Below, piece after piece: positions 7,869-16,348 of a stretch of DNA of 61,298 nt. The notes beneath the pieces are model-generated. The model was not told where the DNA came from, ran no database searches, and was given only the letters and a program-made list of their open reading frames with translations. The stretch spans positions 1-61,298 of the forward strand of contig ONYS01000030.1 of the NCBI GenBank assembly GCA_900322095.1, written 5' to 3'. The translations under genes and the position numbers were made by a program. The DNA comes from an uncultured Prevotella sp. GTDB lineage: Bacteria > Bacteroidota > Bacteroidia > Bacteroidales > Bacteroidaceae. How positions within the stretch are numbered: the first letter of the stretch is position 1; every line of letters starts with the position of its first letter.

Positions 7869-8858
7869 ATGACCTTACAAGATTTTTTTGACGACTGGAA
7901 CAGCCCCTCGCCGACTTTAACGGTTTATACCAGTGGGTCGACGGGCAGCCCGAAACCCATGGAAGTGGAGAAACAAAAGATGCTCAATTCGGCACGCATC
8001 ACCTGTGACTTTCTCGGTCTACAACCTGGCGATAGGGCGCTGCTCTGCATGCCGCTCGACTATATCGCCGGCAAGATGATGGTGGTGCGCAGCATTGAGC
8101 GCAAGCTGCAGCTGGTCAGTGTAGAGCCTTCGGGGCATCCTTTTGCCACGCTCGGTGACGAGAAGCCTTTCGATCTCGTGGCCATGGTGCCGATGCAGGT
8201 CTATAACACGCTGCAGGTGGAGCGGGAGAGAAGACTGCTCATGCAGTCGCGCCATCTCATCATCGGCGGCGGTGCCATCGATGCCTCTCTGGAACAGGAG
8301 CTACAGGCTTTCCCAAACGCCGTATGGTCGACTTACGGCATGACGGAGACGCTCTCGCATATTGCCTTGCGACGTCTCAACGGAGAGGAGGCAAGCCATT
8401 GGTATACGCCTTTCAATAGCGTCACGATTAGTAGGAACGTGGAGGGATGCCTGGTCATCGATGCCCCGCTGGTACACGATGGACCACTCGTGACCAACGA
8501 CCGGGTGGAGATCAGCGGCAATCGCTTCTGCATCCTTGGCCGCAAGGACAACGTCATTTGTTCGGGTGGCATCAAGATACAGATTGAAGAAGTGGAGGAG
8601 AGGCTTCGCCGATATCTGGCTGAGCCCTTCATGGTGAGCCGCCAAAAAGACGCAAAGTTTGGAGAAGTGGTTGTGCTGCTCACGGAAAACGGTAATCTGG
8701 AAGCAGTGAGGGCCATTTGTCAGCATGTGTTGCCCAAATACTGGCAACCCAAGAGTTATTACCATATAGCCCGCCTGCCGATGACCGAGACCGGAAAGCC
8801 TGCCCGTGCCGCTGCCGAGCGATGGGTGGCGGAGAACGGAACCGAAATAAGAAGATGA
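7869..8858 (+). CDS. menE: o-Succinylbenzoate-CoA ligase
   Basis: A 329-residue adenylate-forming ligase that activates o-succinylbenzoate with ATP and CoA for MenB. Motifs run in the usual order: YTSGSTGSPKPMEVEK (phosphate loop), STYGMTETLSHIAL, GPLVTNDRVEI and GRKDNVICSGGIKI. The protein is shorter than the ~450-residue Gram-positive MenE, as is common in Bacteroidetes. ATG at 7869 is preferred over a TTG at 7845, which overlaps promoter-like sequence. It overlaps the following HAD gene by four bases (ATGA), so the two are co-translated. It is separated from menB by the RAYT gene. Confidence 0.92.
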   Translation: MTLQDFFDDWNSPSPTLTVYTSGSTGSPKPMEVEKQKMLNSARITCDFLGLQPGDRALLCMPLDYIAGKMMVVRSIERKLQLVSVEPSGHPFATLGDEKPFDLVAMVPMQVYNTLQVERERRLLMQSRHLIIGGGAIDASLEQELQAFPNAVWSTYGMTETLSHIALRRLNGEEASHWYTPFNSVTISRNVEGCLVIDAPLVHDGPLVTNDRVEISGNRFCILGRKDNVICSGGIKIQIEEVEERLRRYLAEPFMVSRQKDAKFGEVVVLLTENGNLEAVRAICQHVLPKYWQPKSYYHIARLPMTETGKPARAAAERWVAENGTEIRR

Positions 8859-9559
8859 TGAGACAGAAATTGAACGATGTGAAGGCGCTGGCCTTCGATG
8901 CCGACGACACCCTTTGGGATTGCCAGTCGTATTTTGAGAAAGTGGAGCAGGATTACTGTGAGTTGCTTGCCGACTATGCCAAGCCACGCGAGGTTTCGGC
9001 GTCGCTGTTCGAGACCGAAACCGCCAATATGCCCGAGCTGGGCTATGGCAGTAAGGCTTTTACCCTGTCACTGATCGAGAATGCTGTGAAGATTAGCAGC
9101 GGACGGGTCAGCGGCGACACCGTGAAGGCTATACTCGAGTTGGGTCGCTCACTGTTGCGACTGCCTTCCACGCCACTCGAAGGCGTAGTGGGGACACTGG
9201 AGACCTTGCGCCGCCGTGGCTGCTATCGTATGGCTGTGTTTACGAAGGGCGAGCTGCTCGACCAGGAGAATAAACTGCAGCGGTCGGGACTCAGAAGATT
9301 TTTCGACGTGGTGAGTATTGTCTCCGACAAGACTCCCGACAGCTACCGGCGCCTTTGCAGCGAGCTGGGTGTGGAACCGCAGGAACTCTGCATGGTGGGC
9401 AACTCGCTCAAGTCGGACATTGCGCCGGCTCTGAGTGTGGGCTGCAGCGCTGTCTACGTGCCTTTCCACGTAACCTGGAAGCACGAGGAGATTCAGCCTT
9501 TTCAGCATGATCGCATGAGGAGCATTGAGCGATTTGCTGATCTAACCGATGTGGTGTGA
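8855..9559 (+). CDS. HAD-superfamily hydrolase (YjjG-like)
   Basis: A 234-residue phosphatase of the haloacid dehalogenase superfamily. Motif I is FDADDTLWD, with the two catalytic aspartates. Motif II is in MAVFTKGE, a lysine lies in SDKTPDSY, and motif IV is MVGNSLKSDI. A helical cap is inserted after motif I. The substrate is unknown; relatives act on nucleotides or sugar phosphates. The start overlaps the menE stop as ATGA, so it is the last gene of that unit. Confidence 0.87.
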   Translation: MMRQKLNDVKALAFDADDTLWDCQSYFEKVEQDYCELLADYAKPREVSASLFETETANMPELGYGSKAFTLSLIENAVKISSGRVSGDTVKAILELGRSLLRLPSTPLEGVVGTLETLRRRGCYRMAVFTKGELLDQENKLQRSGLRRFFDVVSIVSDKTPDSYRRLCSELGVEPQELCMVGNSLKSDIAPALSVGCSAVYVPFHVTWKHEEIQPFQHDRMRSIERFADLTDVV

Positions 9560-9586
9560 GTAATCTTCAGCGAACAGAACAGAATA

Positions 9587-9626
9587 AAAGCGGCATTAGA
9601 AAGAAGAGACTTTCTGATGCCGCTTT
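9587..9626. terminator. Bidirectional terminator
   Basis: AAAGCGGCAT pairs with ATGCCGCTTT around a second inner stem (AGAAAG with CTTTCT). It separates the convergent HAD and exporter genes. Confidence 0.8.
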
Positions 9627-9630
9627 GTTG

Positions 9631-11190
9631 TTAGTCGATGCACTTGAATCTTCGCGGGCGGGTGAAAGAGCGGATGAGCTGCTTGCCCACCTGATTCCAG
9701 TAGGGCATCTTCTTCATCGTTGTTCTCACGGGCGGCACATCATAGAGCATATAGATGAGCAGGAAGAACACACCGAAGAGGCAAACCAGACCAAACATCT
9801 GCTTAATGCTCGTCAGCAAAGCAGCCTCTGGACCGAAGGGCAGTGCACGCGCCATGTTGTCGGCCACATGATAGCGGATGCCGTAGCTGAACAAGCCCGT
9901 AGAGATGGCCTCCATCATGCCATTGCGCGCAAAACCGGAGATCGTGAGTCCCATGAAGAAATGCTCAAAGGGCATCAGTTCCTCCAGATAGATGGTGAGG
10001 GCCGTGAAATAGATTGCGTAGCCAAACGTGCGCAGTATTGTGGGCAGATAGAGCCGCCAGAGGGGCAGGGTGGGAGTGATGTAGAAATACATCATGATCT
10101 GATAGCCCAACAGAGCGGCAAATCCAATGATCAGCAGTCGCGTGTAGTGGAAGTTGAGTATCTTGCACCACAAGAAAGTGAATGCGCATCCCAAGACCGT
10201 ACCTGCGACAGCAACGAGATTGAGCACGGACACCGTATAGGACCCCCAATGCATCACCGCTCCGGTGAAGGTGTTTTCCAACACCTTGGGCGTAGCGTTC
10301 ATGAATTCGGCCACGCAATAGAGCAGCAGGGTGGGCACAAGTGTCTTATATTTGAAGGCCGCTGGAGCAATATAGGGATGACGGATAAAGAACATGCGCG
10401 GGATATTGACGGCCGCAGTGACGATGAGCATCAGCAGCACCGTCAGCCACACGCGGCTTTGCGCCCAATTGTAGTATTCGCCATAGTTGAAAAGCCATAT
10501 CACCTCCAACAGCATGAGCGACCACAGGATGCAGCCCAGCCAGTCGACACTGATGAGCGGGAAGGGCTTCATGAAGCGGAAGTTCTTCGTCAGGCAGAAA
10601 ACGCCCAGGATGACGATGAGCAGGAGCAGGGCGATGAACCAGTTCATAGCCTGCCACGAGCCGCACCAATAAGTGAGAACCTGGGCCAGCCAACCGGAGA
10701 GGCTGATGTCGCCCACCACGAAGATGTAGAGGATGGGGAAGAATACGCGGAAGTCGCGCTTGGGCGTCATCCAGAGCTGGATGTTGGACGCGCATTCAAA
10801 CGTGCCGCAGAGTTTGAAGAAGCCCCCGATGAAACTCAGGATGCACAGCACGAAGAGCGACTGCGTGTAGAGCGCGCCGATGTCGCAGATCAGGATGATG
10901 ATGGCGGCATTGAGCAGGAGTTGCCGGTTGGTGAAGCGGAACTTGAATCGGAACAGCAGCGGGAACGGCATGTTCACTCCCACCACGTTGCACAGCCCAA
11001 CCATCATCACGTCGTAGTTCATCAGCGACGTGGTGCTGGCTATCTGCTGGGCGGCGCCCAAATAGTAGACGCCCGTGAGCTGAAAGACAAACAGAAAGAA
11101 CAGATAGATCCATGGACGTATCGCTTTGGGCACAAAGTCGCGATACATCGGCATGGTGAACGGTCCTCCTGCGGGTATGGGTCCTGCCAT
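9631..11190 (-). CDS. MFS exporter, membrane subunit of a tripartite efflux pump
   Basis: A 519-residue inner-membrane protein with about 14 hydrophobic segments, the size of DHA2/EmrB drug-proton antiporters. Classical MFS motif A is weak, so recognition rests on topology and context. The gene is the last of three on the minus strand after an outer-membrane TolC-like factor and an HlyD-like adaptor, and starts one base after the adaptor ends. The three would form a pump spanning both membranes; the substrate cannot be read from sequence. The C-terminus is basic (SFTRPRRFKCID). Confidence 0.8.
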   Translation of the reverse strand: MAGPIPAGGPFTMPMYRDFVPKAIRPWIYLFFLFVFQLTGVYYLGAAQQIASTTSLMNYDVMMVGLCNVVGVNMPFPLLFRFKFRFTNRQLLLNAAIIILICDIGALYTQSLFVLCILSFIGGFFKLCGTFECASNIQLWMTPKRDFRVFFPILYIFVVGDISLSGWLAQVLTYWCGSWQAMNWFIALLLLIVILGVFCLTKNFRFMKPFPLISVDWLGCILWSLMLLEVIWLFNYGEYYNWAQSRVWLTVLLMLIVTAAVNIPRMFFIRHPYIAPAAFKYKTLVPTLLLYCVAEFMNATPKVLENTFTGAVMHWGSYTVSVLNLVAVAGTVLGCAFTFLWCKILNFHYTRLLIIGFAALLGYQIMMYFYITPTLPLWRLYLPTILRTFGYAIYFTALTIYLEELMPFEHFFMGLTISGFARNGMMEAISTGLFSYGIRYHVADNMARALPFGPEAALLTSIKQMFGLVCLFGVFFLLIYMLYDVPPVRTTMKKMPYWNQVGKQLIRSFTRPRRFKCID

Positions 11191-11191
11191 A

Positions 11192-12268
11192 TTAATAATC
11201 CACCTTTGTTTCCACGTTCAGTCCGGCCAACAGTCGCTTGATGTCGGCCGCGGCGGTGTGGCGGTCGAGTACGATGCGCACGGGGACGCGCTGCTCCACC
11301 TTCACGAAATTGCCCGTGGCATTGTCGACGGGTAGTTGGTTGTAGCCCGCGCCGGTGCTGGCGCTGATAGACTCCACACGGCCACGATAGACCACGCCGG
11401 GAATGGCGTCGGCCTTGAAGGTGACGCTGCTTCCAATGTGGATGTGGCGGAGCTGCGTCTCGCGGTAGTTGGCCAACACCCACACGTTGGCTTGGTCGAC
11501 AATCTTGGCCAGAGTCTCACCCGGGCGCACCAACTGTCCCACGTGGATGTCCTTTCGGCTCATGTAGCCGTCGCATGGGGCTGTGATCACCGTGTAGGAC
11601 AGGTTGAGGCGGGCGATGTCGAGCGCGGCTTGGGCCACACCCACACCGGCACTCTGCTGTCTGAGGCGCGCACTCTGCTCATGGGTGGTGAGGGCCGTGG
11701 ACTGGCGTGAGGCCGAAGCCTGCCGGCGCTGGGCCACGGTGGCCTGATAGCGGGCGCGAGCCTCGTCGAAACGCGTCCTCATCTGGTCGTATTGCTGCCG
11801 GGTGACGGCATCCTTGCCCACCAAGGCCTGGTAGCGCAGATAGTCGCGGCGCGCATTCTCCATGTTGGCCTTGGCCTCGGCGATGGCAGCCTCGGCGGCC
11901 TCCACGCCCGCGCTGGCGGCAGTGACATTGCTCCGGGTGGTGGTGATGCCCGCTGCAACGGCGTGGGTGCCCGACCGCTGCCCATGCACGCCGGCCTCGG
12001 CCTGGGCAAGGGCGTAGCGGTATTCGGCATCCTCAAGGATGACGAGTGTGTCGCCTTGGTGCACATACTGGTAGTCGTCAAAGCGAATCTCCTTGATGAA
12101 TCCCTCTATGCGAGTGTTGAGCGGCGTGATATGGCGAACCACCATGGCGTCGTCGGTCCATTCGTATGACCCGAAGTGGAACAGTCGGTTAGCGGCATAG
12201 ACGACCCCGAGGAGGATGAGCAGGATAACGGCGGCATTGTAGAGCCGTTTCATGTTTCTATTCTTCAT
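11192..12268 (-). CDS. HlyD/EmrA-family periplasmic adaptor
   Basis: A 358-residue membrane-fusion protein linking the MFS subunit to the TolC-like channel. It has a single N-terminal membrane anchor (AAVILLILLGVVYAANRLF). Half a biotinyl/lipoyl motif follows (GFIKEIRFDDYQYVHQGDTL), then a long alanine/glutamine-rich coiled-coil hairpin (~residues 85-210) and the second half of the lipoyl domain (APCDGYMSRKDIHVGQLVRPGE). A beta-barrel completes it (residues ~240-330). It lies 9 bases after the TolC-like gene. Confidence 0.92.
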   Translation of the reverse strand: MKNRNMKRLYNAAVILLILLGVVYAANRLFHFGSYEWTDDAMVVRHITPLNTRIEGFIKEIRFDDYQYVHQGDTLVILEDAEYRYALAQAEAGVHGQRSGTHAVAAGITTTRSNVTAASAGVEAAEAAIAEAKANMENARRDYLRYQALVGKDAVTRQQYDQMRTRFDEARARYQATVAQRRQASASRQSTALTTHEQSARLRQQSAGVGVAQAALDIARLNLSYTVITAPCDGYMSRKDIHVGQLVRPGETLAKIVDQANVWVLANYRETQLRHIHIGSSVTFKADAIPGVVYRGRVESISASTGAGYNQLPVDNATGNFVKVEQRVPVRIVLDRHTAAADIKRLLAGLNVETKVDY

Positions 12269-12277
12269 ATAATTGTT

Positions 12278-13588
12278 TTATAATGTACCTGCGATGAATT
12301 TCATTTTATAATAAGCGTATGCGATGTTGATGCGGGCATCGACCTCACTGAGTTCAGCGTCGAGCCGTGAGTTGCTGGCGTCGAGCATGTCGGTGATGAG
12401 GGCCAACTGGTTCAGATAGCGCTCGCTGACCACCTGATAGTTTTGCTGGGCCAGCTCTACGTTTTTCTGCTGTGTGGCCAGCTCAACATAGCTCTGTAGG
12501 TAGAGCGTATGGGCTTGCTGCATGGCATTGTCGGTCTGATGGGCCGCGGCGGCGAAGCGACTCTGCGCTGCGGCTTCGGCCTTGCGTGCCTGGCGGAGCT
12601 GATGGTTGCTCTTGAACAGCCCGGAGATGGGATAGCTGAGGCCGACGCCTACCGTCCAGACATTGATGTTCTTGTTGATGGGCGGCAACTCATAGGTGAT
12701 GGGACCATTGAAATTGTCGACGGCAAAGATGCTCACCTTGGGCAGCATGGCGGCTTTGGCCAACTTCACGTCCTGCTGGGCCATGTCGGCGGCCTGGCGT
12801 GCCTGTTGCATTCTGGGCGACTGTGCTGCGGCTTGCTGCCATACGCTTTCAGCCTCTCGGCTGAAAGCCTGCGCCACGATTGTGGAGTCGCACTCCACCA
12901 CCGTCCGGGCGTCGAGGCCCAACGTGTTGTTGAGGCTATGGTTGGCTATCAGGCGCTCATTCTCCAACTGCGTCAGGCGGAGCTGCAGCTGTTGTAGTTG
13001 CAGTTCGTAGCGCGTGATGTCGTTCTTCAGGGCGAGTCCCTGTTGTTGACGGTCTTTGATCTGATCGATGAGCTGGCGGGTCAGCTCAATGTTTTTCTTC
13101 ACCACGCTGACGGCATTGTCCTTGCGGTAGAGGTCGAGCCATTGGCCCAAAGCCAAGAACCTTTCCTCCTCGCGGGTTTGGCAGAGCTGCGACTGGCTCA
13201 TCAGGCACGCAATCTCAGCCTTGCGGATACCCGCGCTGGTGGCTCCGCCGGCATAGACGGTCTGCGCGGCCTCGAGTGCAAAACTATTGCCGAAGTGGGG
13301 GGAATGCAGACCTTGTGCATCACCAAAATGGCGGTTGGTCATGAGTGCATTGCCGATGTAGCTAGCCGAGAGCGATGCGTTCACATCGGGTAGCTGTTGG
13401 CTTTTGGCAGCTCGCAGGGCCTCGTCGGCAGCCTCAGTGTCGCTTCGGCTTGCCTGTAGCGACGGACTGTTCTTCTCTACAAGCTGGAATAGCTCAGGAA
13501 GTGAAATTCTCATGGATGACTGTGCTGTGACGGTGAGGGAATACCCTATCAGAAAAGCACCAAACAGCACGCTTCTCTTTCTATACAT
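12278..13588 (-). CDS. TolC-family outer-membrane efflux protein
   Basis: A 436-residue outer-membrane channel with a signal peptide ending near TVTAQ. It then has the two internally repeated long-helix segments of the OEP family: LPELFQLVEKNSPSLQASRSD early, and AEAAAQSRFAAAAHQTDNAM with TDMLDASNSRLDAE late. It is the first gene of the three-gene exporter unit. A minus-strand TAACTTTGC box stands at 13613-13621. No lipobox is present. Confidence 0.92.
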   Translation of the reverse strand: MYRKRSVLFGAFLIGYSLTVTAQSSMRISLPELFQLVEKNSPSLQASRSDTEAADEALRAAKSQQLPDVNASLSASYIGNALMTNRHFGDAQGLHSPHFGNSFALEAAQTVYAGGATSAGIRKAEIACLMSQSQLCQTREEERFLALGQWLDLYRKDNAVSVVKKNIELTRQLIDQIKDRQQQGLALKNDITRYELQLQQLQLRLTQLENERLIANHSLNNTLGLDARTVVECDSTIVAQAFSREAESVWQQAAAQSPRMQQARQAADMAQQDVKLAKAAMLPKVSIFAVDNFNGPITYELPPINKNINVWTVGVGLSYPISGLFKSNHQLRQARKAEAAAQSRFAAAAHQTDNAMQQAHTLYLQSYVELATQQKNVELAQQNYQVVSERYLNQLALITDMLDASNSRLDAELSEVDARINIAYAYYKMKFIAGTL

Positions 13589-13612
13589 GTTTACTCGTTC
13601 TTTGAAATCGGA

Positions 13613-13621
13613 TGCAAAGTT
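13613..13621 (-). promoter_or_regulatory. Promoter -7 box of the exporter operon
   Basis: TAACTTTGC on the minus strand, 25 bases upstream of the TolC-like start. The -33 element is not clear, as might be expected for a promoter needing an activator. Confidence 0.55.
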
Positions 13622-13673
13622 ACGGCTAATCCTGCGTTATTCCGTTGACGATTTTCCTTTGTTCATGGTATTT

Positions 13674-13713
13674 TTCGGAACAACAAACTTGAAATATGGC
13701 ATAAAATTCCGAA
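13674..13713. promoter_or_regulatory. Candidate operator in the divergent regulator/exporter gap
   Basis: TTCGGAA at 13674-13680 and its inverted copy TTCCGAA at 13707-13713 are separated by 26 bases, between the AraC gene and the exporter promoter. Function as a regulator site is inference. Confidence 0.4.
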
Positions 13714-13742
13714 CTTTGTGGTTGAAAACGGATTAACGAATT

Positions 13743-14582
13743 ATGGTGGACGAAGATCTGACAATACTTCATCAAGTAAAATTATATACCTCTGACCTAA
13801 ACGAATGGAGCCATTCGCCGGTTGTGCTCAATGAGGGGGTGCTGCTCTATTGCCTTAGCGGTGAGGCTAAACTGCAAGTAAACTTCGAGCAGTGGTGCCT
13901 CACAACTGATAGTGTCATCATTCTCTTCCCCGGAGATGTGGTCTTGGCTGAGGCCTCGGGAGGCTTTTCAGCCCGGTTGCTTTGCTACGATACGGCAATG
14001 CTGCGCGAGGCTTCGCTACAGATGGAGCACACGGTCTACTCCCTGTTGCGGGTGGACCGCTGCAGAGGCGACAAACCGATAGTGTCGGCCATCGTGAAGA
14101 ATATGATGAATCTGTTGCAGGTGTTCTTCTCTGAGCCCAATTGTCAATGCTTGGACCAGCTGGTGCTGCTGCAGCTCAAGGCGTTTTTCTTGGGATTCAG
14201 CGACTTTCTGAAGCGCAATCCCCAGCGGCGCCCACAGGAGTTGGGCAGTGATAGGGTGAACGGACTGTTTTCGGAGTTTATGCGGATGGTCGCGGAACAT
14301 TATCGGGAGCAGCGCGATGTGGCCTTTTATGCGTCGGGACTTCATATCTCGCCAAAGTATCTGGGGCAGATCGTAAATAGAAAAACGGGCCGCAATCCCA
14401 AGACCATCATCGACCACTATGTCATCGTGCAGCTAAAATTGCAATTGCGCACGAGCCGTATCACCATCAAGGAACTGGCTTGGCTCTATCATTTCACCGA
14501 CACCTCCTTTTTCTGCCGCTATTTCAAGTCGCACACAGGACTCTCACCGCAGGAATACCGCAAGAGTGGGGCAGCAAATTAG
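13743..14582 (+). CDS. AraC-family transcriptional regulator
   Basis: A 279-residue protein with an N-terminal cupin-like sensing half (LNEGVLLYCLSGEAKLQVN) and a C-terminal pair of helix-turn-helices. The first is YASGLHISPKYLGQIVNRKTG. The second is IKELAWLYHFTDTSFFCRYFKSHTG, ending LSPQEYRKS, the AraC signature. It is transcribed away from the TolC/HlyD/MFS genes with a 154-base shared gap. It therefore most likely controls that exporter, probably in response to the exported compound. The ligand is unknown. Confidence 0.9.
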   Translation: MVDEDLTILHQVKLYTSDLNEWSHSPVVLNEGVLLYCLSGEAKLQVNFEQWCLTTDSVIILFPGDVVLAEASGGFSARLLCYDTAMLREASLQMEHTVYSLLRVDRCRGDKPIVSAIVKNMMNLLQVFFSEPNCQCLDQLVLLQLKAFFLGFSDFLKRNPQRRPQELGSDRVNGLFSEFMRMVAEHYREQRDVAFYASGLHISPKYLGQIVNRKTGRNPKTIIDHYVIVQLKLQLRTSRITIKELAWLYHFTDTSFFCRYFKSHTGLSPQEYRKSGAAN

Positions 14583-14590
14583 AGGGCTTT

Positions 14591-14689
14591 CTGACCGGTC
14601 GGACTTTTCTGACCGGTCGGACTTTTCGGACTGGTCGGACTTTTCGGACTTTTCGGACCAGTCGGACTTTTCGGACTAGTCGGATAACT
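14591..14689. repeat. 9-bp tandem array (CGGACTTTT type)
   Basis: Eleven contiguous 9-base units. CTGACCGGT or CGGACTGGT alternates with CGGACTTTT, so an 18-base period is also apparent. Inner words such as GACCGGTC and GGACCAGTCGG give short dyads. It starts 8 bases after the AraC-type stop and ends 4 bases before the dinB stop, filling the convergent gap. Confidence 0.9.
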
Positions 14690-14693
14690 CCAA

Positions 14694-15779
14694 TCACTCC
14701 GAATACTCGAGTGGCAGCCAGCCTTCTACCCAGCGTGGCTTGCTCGGCTCTTCCTGCGACGGATTGCTCACCGAGAGTCCGATGAGTCGGATGGGATGGG
14801 CGGGGGAGAAGTCAACCTGACGCAACAGTTGCTTGGCCAAGGGCAGGATCTGCTCTTTCGTCTTCAGCGTATGGGTGGATGTCTGTGACCGCGTGATCTG
14901 GGTGAAGTCTCCATATTTCACTTTCAGCGTGAGCGTCTTACCCTCAAAGTTGGCGCTGTTGATGCGAGTGATGAGTTCCTCCACGGTGTGATAGAGTTCG
15001 ATGATGATTTGACCGCGCAGCGTGAGGTCTTCTAGAAAGGTCTGCTCGCATCCCACCGACTTGCGTTCGCGCTCCACAATCACTGGTCGGTTGTCCACAC
15101 CACGAGCAAAGTCGTAATAGATGTTGCCGGCTTTGCCGAATACTTCTACCAGATGTTTGCGCGACACAAGACGGAGCTGTGAACCTAAGAAAATGCCCAT
15201 CTGGTGCATGCGATCTGCCGTCTTAGGGCCTATGCCCCAGAATTTCTCTATGGGCAGCTGGGCAATGAACTCGAGGGATTCCTCGGGAGTGACGCAGAAC
15301 AGCCCGTCGGGCTTGCGCCAGTCGGATGCAATCTTGGCGAGAAACTTATTATAGGATATTCCTGCGGAGGCCGTGAGCTGTGTCTCCTCACGAATTTTCT
15401 GTTTGATCTCTTTGGCAATCTCTATGGCGCTCCCCATGTTTTTCTTGTTCTTGGTCACGTCGAGAAAGGCTTCATCGATGGAGATGGGCTCAATGAGGTC
15501 GGTATATTGCTGGAAGATTTCGTGTACCTGCATCGACACCTCTTTATAATGATGGTGCTCGCTGCCCACGATGATGAGGTCGGGACAGAGCTGCTTGGCT
15601 CGGGACATGGCCATGGCGGAATGCACGCCGAACCGTCGCGCCTCGTAGCTGGCCGTGGCCACCACGCCGCGCGGACCGTCGAAGCCCACGGCCACGGGCT
15701 TGCCTTTAAGCTCGGGGTGGTCGCGCTGCTCTACCGACGCGAAAAATGCATCCATATCCACGTGAATTATCTTCCTCAT
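14694..15779 (-). CDS. dinB: DNA polymerase IV (Y family)
   Basis: A translesion DNA polymerase of 361 residues. The catalytic segments IHVDMDAFFASVEQRDHPEL and SIDEAFLDVT carry the metal-binding acidic residues. The thumb (GIGPKTADRMHQMGI) and little-finger domains follow. The frame opens at 15800, but ATG at 15779 (MRKIIHVDMDAFF) gives the conserved start. The C-terminus EEPSKPRWVEGWLPLEYSE is longer than in E. coli and has no obvious clamp-binding QxxLxLF motif. Confidence 0.95.
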   Translation of the reverse strand: MRKIIHVDMDAFFASVEQRDHPELKGKPVAVGFDGPRGVVATASYEARRFGVHSAMAMSRAKQLCPDLIIVGSEHHHYKEVSMQVHEIFQQYTDLIEPISIDEAFLDVTKNKKNMGSAIEIAKEIKQKIREETQLTASAGISYNKFLAKIASDWRKPDGLFCVTPEESLEFIAQLPIEKFWGIGPKTADRMHQMGIFLGSQLRLVSRKHLVEVFGKAGNIYYDFARGVDNRPVIVERERKSVGCEQTFLEDLTLRGQIIIELYHTVEELITRINSANFEGKTLTLKVKYGDFTQITRSQTSTHTLKTKEQILPLAKQLLRQVDFSPAHPIRLIGLSVSNPSQEEPSKPRWVEGWLPLEYSE

Positions 15780-15829
15780 ATTTTTAATATTTCCGACCAA
15801 CTGTACGTCTCTTCAAAAATACGCGAGTT

Positions 15830-16279
15830 TTAGAGCTCTTTATATTCGGGTATAGAATCCCGAAATTTCGTTGTGTTGTCGTTGGCGTTGGTCTGCATGC
15901 AATAGGTCGACAGTCCATTAGACACCACAAGATACTCCACATGAAGCAATGTGTTGTAGGCCAAAATCTGGTCGAACACTTTCCGGGTAATCTTGATGTT
16001 GGGAGCCTTGTACTCGATGATCATCCTCGGGCGCAGTGTACGGTCGTAGAGCACGGTGTCGGCACGCAGCTTTTTGTTGCCAACGCTGAGCTTCACCTCG
16101 TTGGCCATCAGGGGAGCAGGGTAGTGGAGATGGTCAACAAGGTAGTGGACGAAATGCTGTCTCACCCATTCTTCTGGGGTCAGGGCCACAAATCTGTGGC
16201 GCAGAATATCGAAAATTGTGGGGTTGTCTTTCGTCCCACCTAAATTTATATCGTATTGCGGTAGGTTGATTGGAATCAT
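15830..16279 (-). CDS. Type I restriction R-subunit N-terminal-like nuclease-fold protein
   Basis: A 149-residue stand-alone PD-(D/E)xK-type domain of the HSDR_N_2 kind. Recognisable parts are PEEWVRQHFVHYLV, then KKLRADTVLYDRTLRPRMIIEYKAP, which holds the D...ExK core. Such single-domain proteins are common in Bacteroidetes and are not part of a restriction system; no hsdM or hsdS is nearby. The frame continues upstream to 17038, but that stretch is antisense to holA, so ATG at 16279 is used. It shares a divergent promoter region with holA. Biological role unknown. Confidence 0.82.
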   Translation of the reverse strand: MIPINLPQYDINLGGTKDNPTIFDILRHRFVALTPEEWVRQHFVHYLVDHLHYPAPLMANEVKLSVGNKKLRADTVLYDRTLRPRMIIEYKAPNIKITRKVFDQILAYNTLLHVEYLVVSNGLSTYCMQTNANDNTTKFRDSIPEYKEL

Positions 16280-16286
16280 TTTGTTA

Positions 16287-16295
16287 TCTTTGCAT
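16287..16295 (+). promoter_or_regulatory. Promoter -7 box of holA
   Basis: TATCTTTGC lies about 54 bases before the holA ATG, within the gap to the divergent nuclease-fold gene. Confidence 0.55.
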
Positions 16296-16348
16296 GGCTG
16301 CAAAGGTAGCAAAAAAATATGAATTCTAAGTTTCCGGTAATATAATTT

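Noticed and set aside
9556..11241. 561-residue open frame on the plus strand
   Set aside because: Lies antisense to the MFS exporter gene; composition is H/E/Q-rich and shows no membrane or domain pattern, typical of a shadow frame in GC-rich coding DNA.
15830..16279. Part of a type I restriction system
   Set aside because: Only the R-subunit N-terminal-like domain is present; no helicase, hsdM or hsdS genes are near.
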